From an uncultured Pelagibacteraceae bacterium (GTDB taxonomy: Bacteria > Pseudomonadota > Alphaproteobacteria > Pelagibacterales > Pelagibacteraceae), in NCBI GenBank assembly GCA_902611845.1, contig CACMAX010000001.1:145445-209444 (forward strand): a stretch of DNA of 64,000 bases. Direction: 5' to 3'. Of the stretch, positions 10,400 to 19,927 are shown piece after piece. The notes below the pieces were generated by a model. That model ran no database searches. It was given only the letters and a program-made list of their open reading frames with translations, and was not told the origin of the DNA. Each line of letters starts with the position of its first letter. The first letter of the stretch is position 1. The translations under genes and the position numbers were made by a program.

Positions 10400-11302
10400 A
10401 TGACTAGACATCCTCATCATTTTAAAATTTCATTTGCATTAGCTATTGCTGCTGGCTCATGGGGAATTTATTGGTTACCTCAAAGAATACTAGAAGATGG
10501 AGGCTTGACTGGTGGCTGGGGAACAATATCCCAAATGGCAGTTGGAATATTAATATTATCACCAGTCGCAATTTGGAGAGTTGTAAAAGGAAAGTCTATT
10601 GGATTGGAATTTCCTCTCACTGGTTTTTTTGTTGGAAGTGGATTTGTTTGTTATGCTCTTAGCTTTCTTCTTACTGATGTAGTTAAAGCATTAATCATGT
10701 TTTACATGATACCTGTTTGGACAACAATATTTGAAATTATATTTTTAAAAAAGAAATTTGGTTGGAAGAGGGTAATCACATTAGGTTTAGCACTAGGAGG
10801 TTTATGGATTGTATTCAGTCAAGAGAATATAATTCCGTTACCTCAAAATGCAGGGGATTGGTTGGCCCTTGTTGGAGGTGCACTATTTGGTGCTGGTTTA
10901 ATTAGAATGGAAATAATTAAAACTGATGGCGTCTTTCCAATTATATTCACATTCTTTTTTTATGGAGGTTTAGCCAGTATACCTATTGGGTTATTCTTAG
11001 TAGATTATTTAGGACCAGTTCCATCAGTGGAGGTTATCATGTCAATGTCCACTTTTTTATTACTTATTTCGATATTTTATTTTATTCCTACAGGAGTAAT
11101 AATCTTTTGGGCTCCAAGTAAATTAGGAGCCGGCTTATCATCTATTTTATTTTTAGCTGAAATAATTGTTGGTGTTATTAGTGCTAGTATTTTAACAAAC
11201 GAACCTTTTGGTTGGAGAGAAACCCTAGGAAGTATTCTGATAATTCTCGGTGGTGTAATTGAAGTTGTATATGTTCCAAAATCAGAAAAGAAGTTAGCGT
11301 AA
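10400..11302 (+). CDS. DMT-family transporter
   Basis: Multi-TM protein, EamA-like repeats. Confidence 0.75.
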   Translation: MTRHPHHFKISFALAIAAGSWGIYWLPQRILEDGGLTGGWGTISQMAVGILILSPVAIWRVVKGKSIGLEFPLTGFFVGSGFVCYALSFLLTDVVKALIMFYMIPVWTTIFEIIFLKKKFGWKRVITLGLALGGLWIVFSQENIIPLPQNAGDWLALVGGALFGAGLIRMEIIKTDGVFPIIFTFFFYGGLASIPIGLFLVDYLGPVPSVEVIMSMSTFLLLISIFYFIPTGVIIFWAPSKLGAGLSSILFLAEIIVGVISASILTNEPFGWRETLGSILIILGGVIEVVYVPKSEKKLA

Positions 11303-12285
11303 TGAATATTAATGAATTATTGAAATCAAAAAAAAAAGTTTTCTTAGATGGTGGAACAGGTTCAGAAATTCAGAGACTTGGTGGAAAAATGGGACCAGCA
11401 TTTTCTGGCTTAGCAAATGTTTTCTCACCAGAAATAGTAATCAAAGTACATGAAAGTCATATAAACGCCGGATGTGATATGATAACAACCAATACTTTTG
11501 GAACTGCAAGACATTGTCTTGAACCTTCAAATTTAGGAGATCAGACTATAAAAATTAACATTGATACAGTTAAGTTAGCAAGACAAGCAGTCAAAAATTC
11601 TGGAAAAAAAATTAAAATTGCTGGAAGCATGTCAACATATTTAGCTTTGGCTGAAAATGAATTTAGACCTGACACAAAATTTGTACCATCATTTGTAAAT
11701 GAAGAAAAAAATTATAAAGAGCAAGCGAAGGTATTAAAAGAGGAGGGAGTCGAAGTGCTTATTCTTGAAATGCTTTTAGATATTGATCACGCTAAAATTT
11801 TGCTAAATGCAGCTTTGGAAACAGGTCTGCCTGTCTGGGTTGGATTAAGTTGCTGCATAAGTAAATTTGATGAAACCGTAGTAGGTAGAAATTTTAGAGC
11901 TGAAAAAGAGAGATCTATTATATATGACCCTTTAAAATATCCTGATGAGCCAAAATTTCTTCCTGAAGATAAAATTATAAATTTTGCTGAAATAATTAAT
12001 TCACTCAAATCTATTGGTGGAGATGTTTATGGAATAATGCATAGTTGGTTTATTGATACAAAAGAGGGAATGAAAGTTTTAAAATCAAATTGGAATGGGC
12101 CAATTATGTTCTATCCAGAGATTCATAAATTTGACACTAGTACTATGCAGGCATTAATAACTGAAAATGAAATTGAATTTGTTGATAAGTGTTCTGAGCT
12201 AATAGACGATCAGGTAAAAATTATTGGGGGTTGTTGTGGCGTTACAGATAAACATTTAAAATCCTTGATAACAAAATTTTCTTAA
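11302..12285 (+). CDS. Homocysteine S-methyltransferase family protein (BHMT-like)
   Basis: LDGGTGSEIQRLGG, NTFGTARHCL, zinc-ligand IIGGCCGV. Confidence 0.88.
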   Translation: MNINELLKSKKKVFLDGGTGSEIQRLGGKMGPAFSGLANVFSPEIVIKVHESHINAGCDMITTNTFGTARHCLEPSNLGDQTIKINIDTVKLARQAVKNSGKKIKIAGSMSTYLALAENEFRPDTKFVPSFVNEEKNYKEQAKVLKEEGVEVLILEMLLDIDHAKILLNAALETGLPVWVGLSCCISKFDETVVGRNFRAEKERSIIYDPLKYPDEPKFLPEDKIINFAEIINSLKSIGGDVYGIMHSWFIDTKEGMKVLKSNWNGPIMFYPEIHKFDTSTMQALITENEIEFVDKCSELIDDQVKIIGGCCGVTDKHLKSLITKFS

Positions 12286-12286
12286 T

Positions 12287-13444
12287 TTAGTAATCTTTAC
12301 TAATTATTTGGTCTATCATATTTACCATATCTTTTTTATATTTTTCATTTGTTGCAGATTTAGTCTCTAAAACAGAAAAAAAAGCAGCAACAACTTTTGT
12401 TTTCAAATTTATTCCTAAAAATTGGCCCCCATACCCAGAGTGACCAATCCAGTTACCACATTTCATTAATGAATTAACATAACAGACAAATTTATTCTTA
12501 GATAATTGAATGTATTTGTATCCCTCACTATTAATAGTTTTACTCAAAAAAGTTTTAGAACCAATATTTTTTCCATTTATACCTTTTCCAAACCTAGAAA
12601 AAAGTAAACCCATTCTTAAAAAATCTCTTGTAATTAAACTTCCACCTCCAGACATCCACGGTGTTCCAAATCTATCTGTACCTATATACAATCCTTCTTC
12701 AAATCCTGTTGCTTCAACTGTTTCCAACAGCCATTGTCTTAAACTTTTTTTACTTACTTTTTCTACAATTAACCCAATAACATCGGTATTAGCTGATTTA
12801 TAATGCGCCAGATCAGTGTAATTTTTTAAATCTCTGCTTTTTAAAGATTTAATTGAATTTAAATATTGTTCCTGGCTTTGAATATTTTTGCCTTTAATCG
12901 GCAGTCTCCATCCTCCCACAGGCTCATGTAGAAATGAAGACGAATAAGCTTTTGTATAATCTTCGCTATATAGATTTACAATATTCATGTCTAAAACGTC
13001 TTTTACTTTTGCATTTGCATAACCACTGCCAATTTTTGGTAAGTAAAATGAAATTTTCTTATTTAAATTAATTAGTTTTCTGTCTATTAGCTCCCCTACA
13101 AATAAATGTATAAACATTTTTGTAATTGACATAATTGTTTGAGGCTGATTTGTAGAAAAGTCTTTTGCGTACTGCTCGAATAAAATATCCTGATCTTTAC
13201 CAACTATTAGAGAGCAAAAAGCTTTATTTTTAGTTACCTTTTTTACAGAAGGTAATTTACCTATTCTCTTATTAATTTTTTTTTTTAATTTTAGAACAAA
13301 ATCTGATCTAAGGTATATTCCATATCTATTAATTTTATATAAATTTCTAAAACCCAACCTTCTTTTATTTGGGAGATTCCATTGAGCTTTATTATCTTTT
13401 CTTGTAACTAATTCTGGATTTTTTTCTGAAATAATTTTTTTCAA
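12287..13444 (-). CDS. Serine hydrolase, beta-lactamase/penicillin-binding-like family
   Basis: SxxK motif MSITKMF; YKSANTDVIGLIVEKVS motif. Confidence 0.8.
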   Translation of the reverse strand: MKKIISEKNPELVTRKDNKAQWNLPNKRRLGFRNLYKINRYGIYLRSDFVLKLKKKINKRIGKLPSVKKVTKNKAFCSLIVGKDQDILFEQYAKDFSTNQPQTIMSITKMFIHLFVGELIDRKLINLNKKISFYLPKIGSGYANAKVKDVLDMNIVNLYSEDYTKAYSSSFLHEPVGGWRLPIKGKNIQSQEQYLNSIKSLKSRDLKNYTDLAHYKSANTDVIGLIVEKVSKKSLRQWLLETVEATGFEEGLYIGTDRFGTPWMSGGGSLITRDFLRMGLLFSRFGKGINGKNIGSKTFLSKTINSEGYKYIQLSKNKFVCYVNSLMKCGNWIGHSGYGGQFLGINLKTKVVAAFFSVLETKSATNEKYKKDMVNMIDQIISKDY

Positions 13445-13455
13445 ATTAGTATTTT

Positions 13456-13911
13456 TTATCCAAACTTAAGAGATTTATTTTTCTCGTACTTTTGATGATA
13501 GCCTTCTGCCTTACAATAGTTTTTTTCTTTGGAAATCTTTGTAGTAACTTTTCCGTTTAATTTCTCATTCATTTCTTTTAAAATTTTCTCTGCTGTATTT
13601 TTTTCATTATCATCATTATAAAATATCTCAGAACGATATTGAATTCCTACATAAGTACCTTGCCTATTTTTTTGAGTTGAGTCATGGAGTTTAAAAAATA
13701 ATCTGACCATATCTTCATAGCTTAAAATATTTTCATCATATTGAACTTTAACTACTTCTATGTGACCTGTATCTCCACCACAAACTGCTTTGTAAGTGAC
13801 ATTGGGATCATCACCTCCGCAGTAACCACATTCGGTAGATAATATCCCTTTTATACCATCGTATTTAGTTTCGTCCCAAAAACAACCAATACCACCAATA
13901 AACGTTTTCAT
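13456..13911 (-). CDS. msrA: Peptide methionine sulfoxide reductase A
   Basis: GCFWDE active site, GHIEVVKVQYD, FFKLHDSTQKNRQGTYVGIQYRS. Confidence 0.92.
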   Translation of the reverse strand: MKTFIGGIGCFWDETKYDGIKGILSTECGYCGGDDPNVTYKAVCGGDTGHIEVVKVQYDENILSYEDMVRLFFKLHDSTQKNRQGTYVGIQYRSEIFYNDDNEKNTAEKILKEMNEKLNGKVTTKISKEKNYCKAEGYHQKYEKNKSLKFG

Positions 13912-13925
13912 AATTTTACAATATA

Positions 13926-14840
13926 TTATTGCTTCAAAATTGAAACAGCTTTTATCTCTTCAACTCCTATACTGCAACAACCACCAATGATTTTAACACC
14001 TTTGCTAACCCATTTTTTTGCAACTTCCAAATAATCATTAGGTGAAAAATCATCTACAAACTTCCAATTTGGTTTTTCGTAAAAGCCTTTATTAGGGTAA
14101 GCACCGATAACTCCATTATAATTTTTTAATGCTGTATCTAAAGCTGCACTTGTTGTTTTAATATCTGAGTGAGCAATTAAAATTGGACCATTATGTAATT
14201 TATTAAAACTTTTCAACGACTCTTCTAAATCCTGGTAAATTTCAGTTTTATTCTTAACATCATCATAGCCAAGTGTAATATTTTTTGTATTCTGATTTAT
14301 TACACAAGAAATAGAAAGCCAAACAGGCAACCTTATATTTGAAGAACACTCAAGCATAGTTTCCACAATTTCTGCTTGAGATGTCATTGCTTCTAAAATT
14401 ATTAAATCAACACCTTCATTTGATAAAATTTTAATCTGTTCATTAAAACTTGGCTTCATACTCTTTGTTCCAAGTTTAATAAAACTTCCATAACTTGAAA
14501 CACTACCTGCTAAACAAACGCTTTTTTTAGAATTATCAATTGCTTGTTTTGCAATTTGAACTGCTTGTTTATTAAATAATTCAATTGAGTCTTCATATCC
14601 ATGTTTTCTGAGAGAAATCGGAGTAGTTGCATAAGTATTTGTTGTAATAACATCAGCACCTGCATCAATATAATTTTCATGAACTTCTTTTAGAAATTCT
14701 GGGCTATCTACTGAACATTTTCCACACCAAAGGTTTTTATCCATTTTAGCTCCTTTTTTTTCAAGTTCGGCACCTATACCTCCATCAAGTAAAATCATTT
14801 TTCCTTGATCGATTTTTTCTTGAATTAAAGTGTAAGACAT
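13926..14840 (-). CDS. Homocysteine S-methyltransferase family protein (second paralog)
   Basis: MILLDGGIGAELEKKG, NTYATTP, IIGGCCSIG; ATG at 14840 overlaps the upstream TAA, so the longer ORF start at 14861 is unlikely. Confidence 0.87.
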   Translation of the reverse strand: MSYTLIQEKIDQGKMILLDGGIGAELEKKGAKMDKNLWCGKCSVDSPEFLKEVHENYIDAGADVITTNTYATTPISLRKHGYEDSIELFNKQAVQIAKQAIDNSKKSVCLAGSVSSYGSFIKLGTKSMKPSFNEQIKILSNEGVDLIILEAMTSQAEIVETMLECSSNIRLPVWLSISCVINQNTKNITLGYDDVKNKTEIYQDLEESLKSFNKLHNGPILIAHSDIKTTSAALDTALKNYNGVIGAYPNKGFYEKPNWKFVDDFSPNDYLEVAKKWVSKGVKIIGGCCSIGVEEIKAVSILKQ

Positions 14841-15220
14841 TAATTGTTTGTGAAAGCACAAATTTTATTATTATCAAGATCTCGAATATATGAATAGTAA
14901 ACTCCAGAACCTTCTGGTCTTTCACCTCCAGCTCCCTCACTTTTTCCACCTGCCTTAAGTCCAATCTCATGAAACTTGTCAACTATTTCTCTTGATGATG
15001 TAATAAATGAAACTTGCGTTCCATTTCCATTAGTTGCCTCTTTCTTATTTACAGGTTTAGTCACATAAAACTCTATAGTTCCATCACCATTTTTTTCTGT
15101 GTAACCGGCGCAAACTTCATCTTTATAATTTCTTTCTAAATTTAAAACTTTTAAGACTTCATCATAAAAAATTATTGCTTTATCTAAGTTATTGGTTCCC
15201 ACCATCACATAACCAAGCAT
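14840..15220 (-). CDS. VOC/glyoxalase-like protein
   Basis: MLGYVMVGTNNLDKAIIFYDEVL..., C-terminal YYSYIRDLDNNKICAFT typical of VOC proteins. Confidence 0.85.
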   Translation of the reverse strand: MLGYVMVGTNNLDKAIIFYDEVLKVLNLERNYKDEVCAGYTEKNGDGTIEFYVTKPVNKKEATNGNGTQVSFITSSREIVDKFHEIGLKAGGKSEGAGGERPEGSGVYYSYIRDLDNNKICAFTNN

Positions 15221-15221
15221 T

Positions 15222-16655
15222 TTAATTTTTCCATTCAGTAATAGTTTTTACCTCAAGATATTCATGCAATCCCCAGGTTCCACCTTCACGTCCATTTCCA
15301 GATTGCCTATATCCACCAAAAGGAGTTCCAGAGTCTGCTGCTTTATGATTTACATATACAATTCCAGACCTTAATTTTTTTGAAACTCTTTTTGCCTTTT
15401 CTTTATCCTCTGTTTGTAAATAGTTTCCTAATCCATATTCTGTGTCATTTGTAATTTGGATAGCTTCCTCTTCATTTTCAAAAGGAATGATTGACAATAC
15501 TGGTCCAAATATTTCCTCTTTAGCAATTCTCATATTATTATTAACGTCAGTGAATACTGTAGGCTTAATAAAATAACCTTTCTTTAAGTCTTCAGGTTTA
15601 TCAGGACCACCTGCTACTAAAGTAGCACCTTCTTCAATTCCACTATTTATTAAACTCTGAATTTTATCAAATTGAATTTTTGAAATTACAGGTCCTATGT
15701 GATCACCAGCTTTTGAAGCAAGATCAACTTTAATTTTATTAGCTTCGTCTGCAGCTTCTTCAACAGCTCTTTTATAAATTGATTTTTCAACAAGCATTCT
15801 AGTTGGAGCATCACATGATTGACCTGAATTACTCATTACGTTTCTAATGCCATCTCTAACTGCATCAGGATATGCATCAGCAAAAACAATATTTCCACCT
15901 TTGCCACCAAGTTCAAGACAAACTCTTTTTATAGTTTCTGCAGCATTCTTTGTAATTAATTTTCCAGCTCTAGTAGATCCTGTAAATGAGACCATATCAA
16001 CATCAGGATGTCCTGACAGGTCAGTTCCAACACCAGGCCCATCACCATTCACTAGATTAAACACTCCAGCTGGAAATCCAGCCTCATCTATCATCTCTGC
16101 AAATAACATTCCTGACAATGGTGCAATTTCAGATGGCTTAAGTACCATTGTACATCCAGTAGCAAAAGCTGGAATTACTTTTAAAGCAATTTGATTTATA
16201 GGCCAATTCCAAGGAGTAATTAATCCGCAAACTCCTATTGGCTCATATACAATATGATTAGTAGATCCTTTATCAAAACCTGGCTCGAATTCGAAATCTT
16301 TTAATCTTTTTATAAAGTCTTCTATGTGTCCTGCGCCAGAAGATGTTTGATTAGCTGAACACCAATCTTTAGGACAACCAAGCTCTGTAGTAATAGCATC
16401 AGTCATATCATCCCATCTAGAATTATAAATTTTTAATAATTTTTCTAATAAATTTAACCTTTCTTCTTTTGTAGTTTCTTTCCAAGTCTCAAATGCAGAT
16501 TTTGCCGCTTTGACTGCAGCATTTGTATCATCAGAGCTTCCAAGACTTATAATTGCACAAACTTCTTCTGTTGATGGATTAATAACTTCACATTCATTCT
16601 TGTTTACTGGCTCAACCCATTTGCCATTGATATAAAACTTTTTTTTATCTAACAT
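15222..16655 (-). CDS. NAD(P)-dependent aldehyde dehydrogenase
   Basis: ELGGKGGNIVF, SGQSCDAPTRM, PWNWPINQ; start placed at MLDKKKFYING (16655), matching the paralog at 41076. Confidence 0.92.
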   Translation of the reverse strand: MLDKKKFYINGKWVEPVNKNECEVINPSTEEVCAIISLGSSDDTNAAVKAAKSAFETWKETTKEERLNLLEKLLKIYNSRWDDMTDAITTELGCPKDWCSANQTSSGAGHIEDFIKRLKDFEFEPGFDKGSTNHIVYEPIGVCGLITPWNWPINQIALKVIPAFATGCTMVLKPSEIAPLSGMLFAEMIDEAGFPAGVFNLVNGDGPGVGTDLSGHPDVDMVSFTGSTRAGKLITKNAAETIKRVCLELGGKGGNIVFADAYPDAVRDGIRNVMSNSGQSCDAPTRMLVEKSIYKRAVEEAADEANKIKVDLASKAGDHIGPVISKIQFDKIQSLINSGIEEGATLVAGGPDKPEDLKKGYFIKPTVFTDVNNNMRIAKEEIFGPVLSIIPFENEEEAIQITNDTEYGLGNYLQTEDKEKAKRVSKKLRSGIVYVNHKAADSGTPFGGYRQSGNGREGGTWGLHEYLEVKTITEWKN

Positions 16656-16771
16656 TTTTATTTCAAAATTAATTTTTCTTATTATACGTTTATTTACTCT
16701 TACCATTCAAGAAATTAGATGCAGTTTTTAAATTTTAATGATTAATCAATATGTGGTGGTATATTGTATTT

Positions 16772-17512
16772 ATGAAATCACAAAAAATAGAACCAAAGTT
16801 TGAAAATAACCAAAATGCACGTATTGGACTTATCGCTTTAGCAACCGATCTAGTGATTGAAAAAGATTTTATAAGTGTAATTAAAGATAAAAAAATAGAT
16901 TTTTTTGTAAATAGAATAGAATGTTACAACCCCTTAACCAAAGAAAATTTGATCAAAATGTCAGAGAATATTACTCAAGTAACAAAAGATATCTTGCCAG
17001 AGCAAAAATTAGATTGTGTTGTATATGCTTGTACATCAGGAACTATTGCAGCAGGATACGATAATATTAAAAATAAAATACAAGCAGCAAAACCTGAGGC
17101 AAAACTCTCAACACCAAGTACAGCAGCTTTGAAAGCATTGAAAAAATTAAATATTAAAAAACTTTCTATATTTACGCCTTATAGTAAAAAGGTTAATGAT
17201 GATGTTGTTGATTATTTTAAATCATCTGGTTTTGAAATCACCTCAAATTCATACTTTGATATTCATTCTGACATGGAGATTGGTAAAGTAGATCAAAATT
17301 ATCTGTTTGATGTGCTAATAAATTTAGATGTAAGTGAGGCAGATGCTTTATTTGTATCTTGTACCGCTTTACCAGTTCTACCCTTGATACAAAAATTAGA
17401 AGATAAACTAGGAATACCAGTTCTTTCAAGTAACCAAGTTTTAATCTGGGAGTCTTTAGAAAACATCGGCGAAAATAAATCTGTAAAAGGATTTGGAAGA
17501 CTGTTTGATTAA
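16772..17512 (+). CDS. Asp/Glu racemase / maleate isomerase / arylmalonate decarboxylase-like protein (EutA-like)
   Basis: ARIGLIALATDLVIEKDF, ACTSGT and SCTALP paired cysteine motifs. Confidence 0.8.
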   Translation: MKSQKIEPKFENNQNARIGLIALATDLVIEKDFISVIKDKKIDFFVNRIECYNPLTKENLIKMSENITQVTKDILPEQKLDCVVYACTSGTIAAGYDNIKNKIQAAKPEAKLSTPSTAALKALKKLNIKKLSIFTPYSKKVNDDVVDYFKSSGFEITSNSYFDIHSDMEIGKVDQNYLFDVLINLDVSEADALFVSCTALPVLPLIQKLEDKLGIPVLSSNQVLIWESLENIGENKSVKGFGRLFD

Positions 17513-17515
17513 TTT

Positions 17516-18688
17516 ATGTCTTTTTCAAAAGAGGAATACAAACAAAGACTATTAAAAGTTCAATCTCTGATGAGAGAGAAAAAAATTGATTTAATTATTT
17601 CTCATGACACAAATAACATGAATTATCTTACAGGCTACGATGCTTGGTCTTTTTATTATGCACAATGTGTATTAGTGCATGTTGATTCAAAAGAACCAAT
17701 TTGCTTTGTTAGAGACCAAGACGCAGGCGGGGCGTATATAAAGACCTATTTAAATAAAGATAATATAATTGTTTATGATGAGAGTTATATTCATACTTGG
17801 CCAAAACATCCTTATGATTACTTGACCAAAGTAATCAAAGAAAAAAAATGGGATAAACTGTCTATTGGAGTTGAAATGGATGCTCATTATTTTACAGCTT
17901 TTTGTTATGAAAAGATTAAACAGGGATTACCAAATGCAAACATTATCGATTCTGATCGACTAGTTAATTGGGCTAGATTAATTAAATCTAATGCAGAGAT
18001 AAATTATATGAAGTCTGCTGCTTTAATTTCTCAAAAAGGAATGCAAACTGCAATGGAAGTAATTAAACCTGGTACAAGACAATGCGATGCTGTTGGAGAA
18101 ATTCAAAAGTCTTTATTTTATGGTACAGAAGAATTTGGAGGTGAATATTCTAGTATCGCAACGCTTCTTCCAACTGGAAAAGGTACATCTGCTTCACATT
18201 TAACAGCAACCCAAGATAAATTTATTGAAGGTGAAGCAACTATAATTGAACTTTCAGGTGTTTATAAAAGATATCACGCACCTATGGCTCGAACAATTTT
18301 ATTAGGCAAACCTGATCAATTAAAAATAGATACAATGAATAAAACTATAGAAGCTTTACAAGCTGGAATTAATGCTACTAAACCTGGAAATACAGCAAAT
18401 GATGTTGCTCAAGCTTTTTGGAAAATTTTAGATAAATATGGTATCGAGAAGAAATCAAGAACGGGTTATTCAATAGGCATTGGGTATCCACCAGATTGGG
18501 GAGAGCATACTTTAAATATTTATAAAGGTGATATGACAGTACTTGAACCAAATGTTTGTTTTCATATGATTGCAGTAATGCAGTTTGGTGATTGGGGAGT
18601 AGAGGCATCAGAAGCAATCCGAGTTACCGACAATGGTTGTGAATTATTCTGTAATTTTCCAAAAGAGCTACATATAAAGAACTATTAG
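17516..18688 (+). CDS. M24-family hydrolase, ectoine hydrolase (DoeA/EutD)-like
   Basis: M24 fold; KRYHAPMARTI motif resembling DoeA (RYHCPLSRT) rather than metal-binding aminopeptidases. Confidence 0.75.
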   Translation: MSFSKEEYKQRLLKVQSLMREKKIDLIISHDTNNMNYLTGYDAWSFYYAQCVLVHVDSKEPICFVRDQDAGGAYIKTYLNKDNIIVYDESYIHTWPKHPYDYLTKVIKEKKWDKLSIGVEMDAHYFTAFCYEKIKQGLPNANIIDSDRLVNWARLIKSNAEINYMKSAALISQKGMQTAMEVIKPGTRQCDAVGEIQKSLFYGTEEFGGEYSSIATLLPTGKGTSASHLTATQDKFIEGEATIIELSGVYKRYHAPMARTILLGKPDQLKIDTMNKTIEALQAGINATKPGNTANDVAQAFWKILDKYGIEKKSRTGYSIGIGYPPDWGEHTLNIYKGDMTVLEPNVCFHMIAVMQFGDWGVEASEAIRVTDNGCELFCNFPKELHIKNY

Positions 18689-18726
18689 CTATTGATAATT
18701 AACTTCTTAAATGTTTTAAACTCTCA

Positions 18727-19812
18727 ATGTCAAAAAATACAGAATTCGTTAAGTTTGATAAAGTTGATAAAAGTTACGATGGTAAAGTCTTAGTAGTAAA
18801 AGATTTAAATCTTAATATCTCCGAGGGCGAGTTTATTACTATGCTTGGTCCATCTGGTTCAGGAAAAACAACTTGTTTAATGATGTTAGCTGGATTTGAA
18901 ACCCCAACTAATGGCGAAATTTATTTAGACTCTAATCCTATTTCAAATATTCCACCACATAAAAGAGGAATTGGAATGGTTTTCCAAAATTATGCATTAT
19001 TTCCTCATATGACAGTTTATGAAAATTTAGCATTTCCTTTAAGAGTAAGAAAAGTTCAAAAAGATGACATTGATAAAAAAGTAGATAAAGCTTTATCGAT
19101 GGTTTCTCTTTCAGGATTTGAAAGTAGGATGCCTGCACAATTGTCGGGTGGACAACAACAAAGGGTAGCTGTTGCAAGAGCTCTAGTATTTGATCCAGCT
19201 GTAGTTTTAATGGATGAGCCCCTTGGAGCTTTAGATAAAAACTTAAGAGAAAGTATGCAATACGAAATTAAACATATCCATGAAAATATTGGTGTTACTG
19301 TAGTTTACGTTACACACGATCAAGGAGAAGCATTAACAATGTCAAATAGGATTGCAGTGTTTAATGATGGTAAGGTTCAACAATTATCAAGTCCTGATAA
19401 ATTATATGAAGAGCCAGTTAATTCTTTCGTTGCAGAGTTTATAGGTGAAAATAATACTTTTGGCGGAGAAGTGACGGACATTTCAAAAAATGTTTGTAAA
19501 GTTAAACTACAAACTGGTGAAATTTTAGCTAATCCAATTTCAGTTAATTCCAAAGGTGACAAAACGACAGTTTCAATAAGACCAGAGAGAGCATTGATAA
19601 ATCCAAAAGATAAAATGGATAATAATCAAACTGGAAAAATTGAAGAAGTTATCTACCATGGTGACCACACCAGAGTAAGATTAGATCTTCTGGGCAATAA
19701 ACAATTTATTTTAAAAGTTCCAAATAGCTCAAATGAGCTAGATTTAAAATTGGGAAATGAGATTAAAGTAGGATGGAACAGTCAAGACGCTAGAGCTCTA
19801 GATCCTAAATAA
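18727..19812 (+). CDS. potA: Spermidine/putrescine-type ABC transporter ATP-binding protein
   Basis: GPSGSGKTT, LSGGQQQRVAVARAL, VLMDEPLGALDK, TOBE-type C-terminus. Confidence 0.92.
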   Translation: MSKNTEFVKFDKVDKSYDGKVLVVKDLNLNISEGEFITMLGPSGSGKTTCLMMLAGFETPTNGEIYLDSNPISNIPPHKRGIGMVFQNYALFPHMTVYENLAFPLRVRKVQKDDIDKKVDKALSMVSLSGFESRMPAQLSGGQQQRVAVARALVFDPAVVLMDEPLGALDKNLRESMQYEIKHIHENIGVTVVYVTHDQGEALTMSNRIAVFNDGKVQQLSSPDKLYEEPVNSFVAEFIGENNTFGGEVTDISKNVCKVKLQTGEILANPISVNSKGDKTTVSIRPERALINPKDKMDNNQTGKIEEVIYHGDHTRVRLDLLGNKQFILKVPNSSNELDLKLGNEIKVGWNSQDARALDPK

Positions 19813-19887
19813 TTTCCTAAATATCCTTGTATTCCTATAACAAAATGGCCTGTTGACTCTGAATTTCGTTTTTGTTGTACTTAGTTT

Positions 19888-19905
19888 ATATAAATTAATT
19901 TATAT
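19888..19905. promoter_or_regulatory. 18-bp perfect palindrome atataaattaatttatat in the leader of potD-like gene (putative operator or promoter element)
   Basis: Direct reading; followed by cgtttaaacg palindrome at 19910-19919 and ggagg ribosome-binding site. Confidence 0.35.
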
Positions 19906-19927
19906 TAAACGTTTAAACGGAGGATAA

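Noticed and set aside
11280-14860. SAM-type riboswitch upstream of either BHMT-like gene
   Set aside because: Both genes start by overlapping the preceding stop codon, leaving no leader for a riboswitch.
14785-14982. 65-aa ORF overlapping homocysteine methyltransferase and VOC genes
   Set aside because: Alternative frame inside two well-supported CDSs.
15847-16194. 115-aa ORF antisense to the aldehyde dehydrogenase
   Set aside because: Fully overlapped by a strong conserved CDS; low-complexity proline/serine-rich composition typical of antisense frames.
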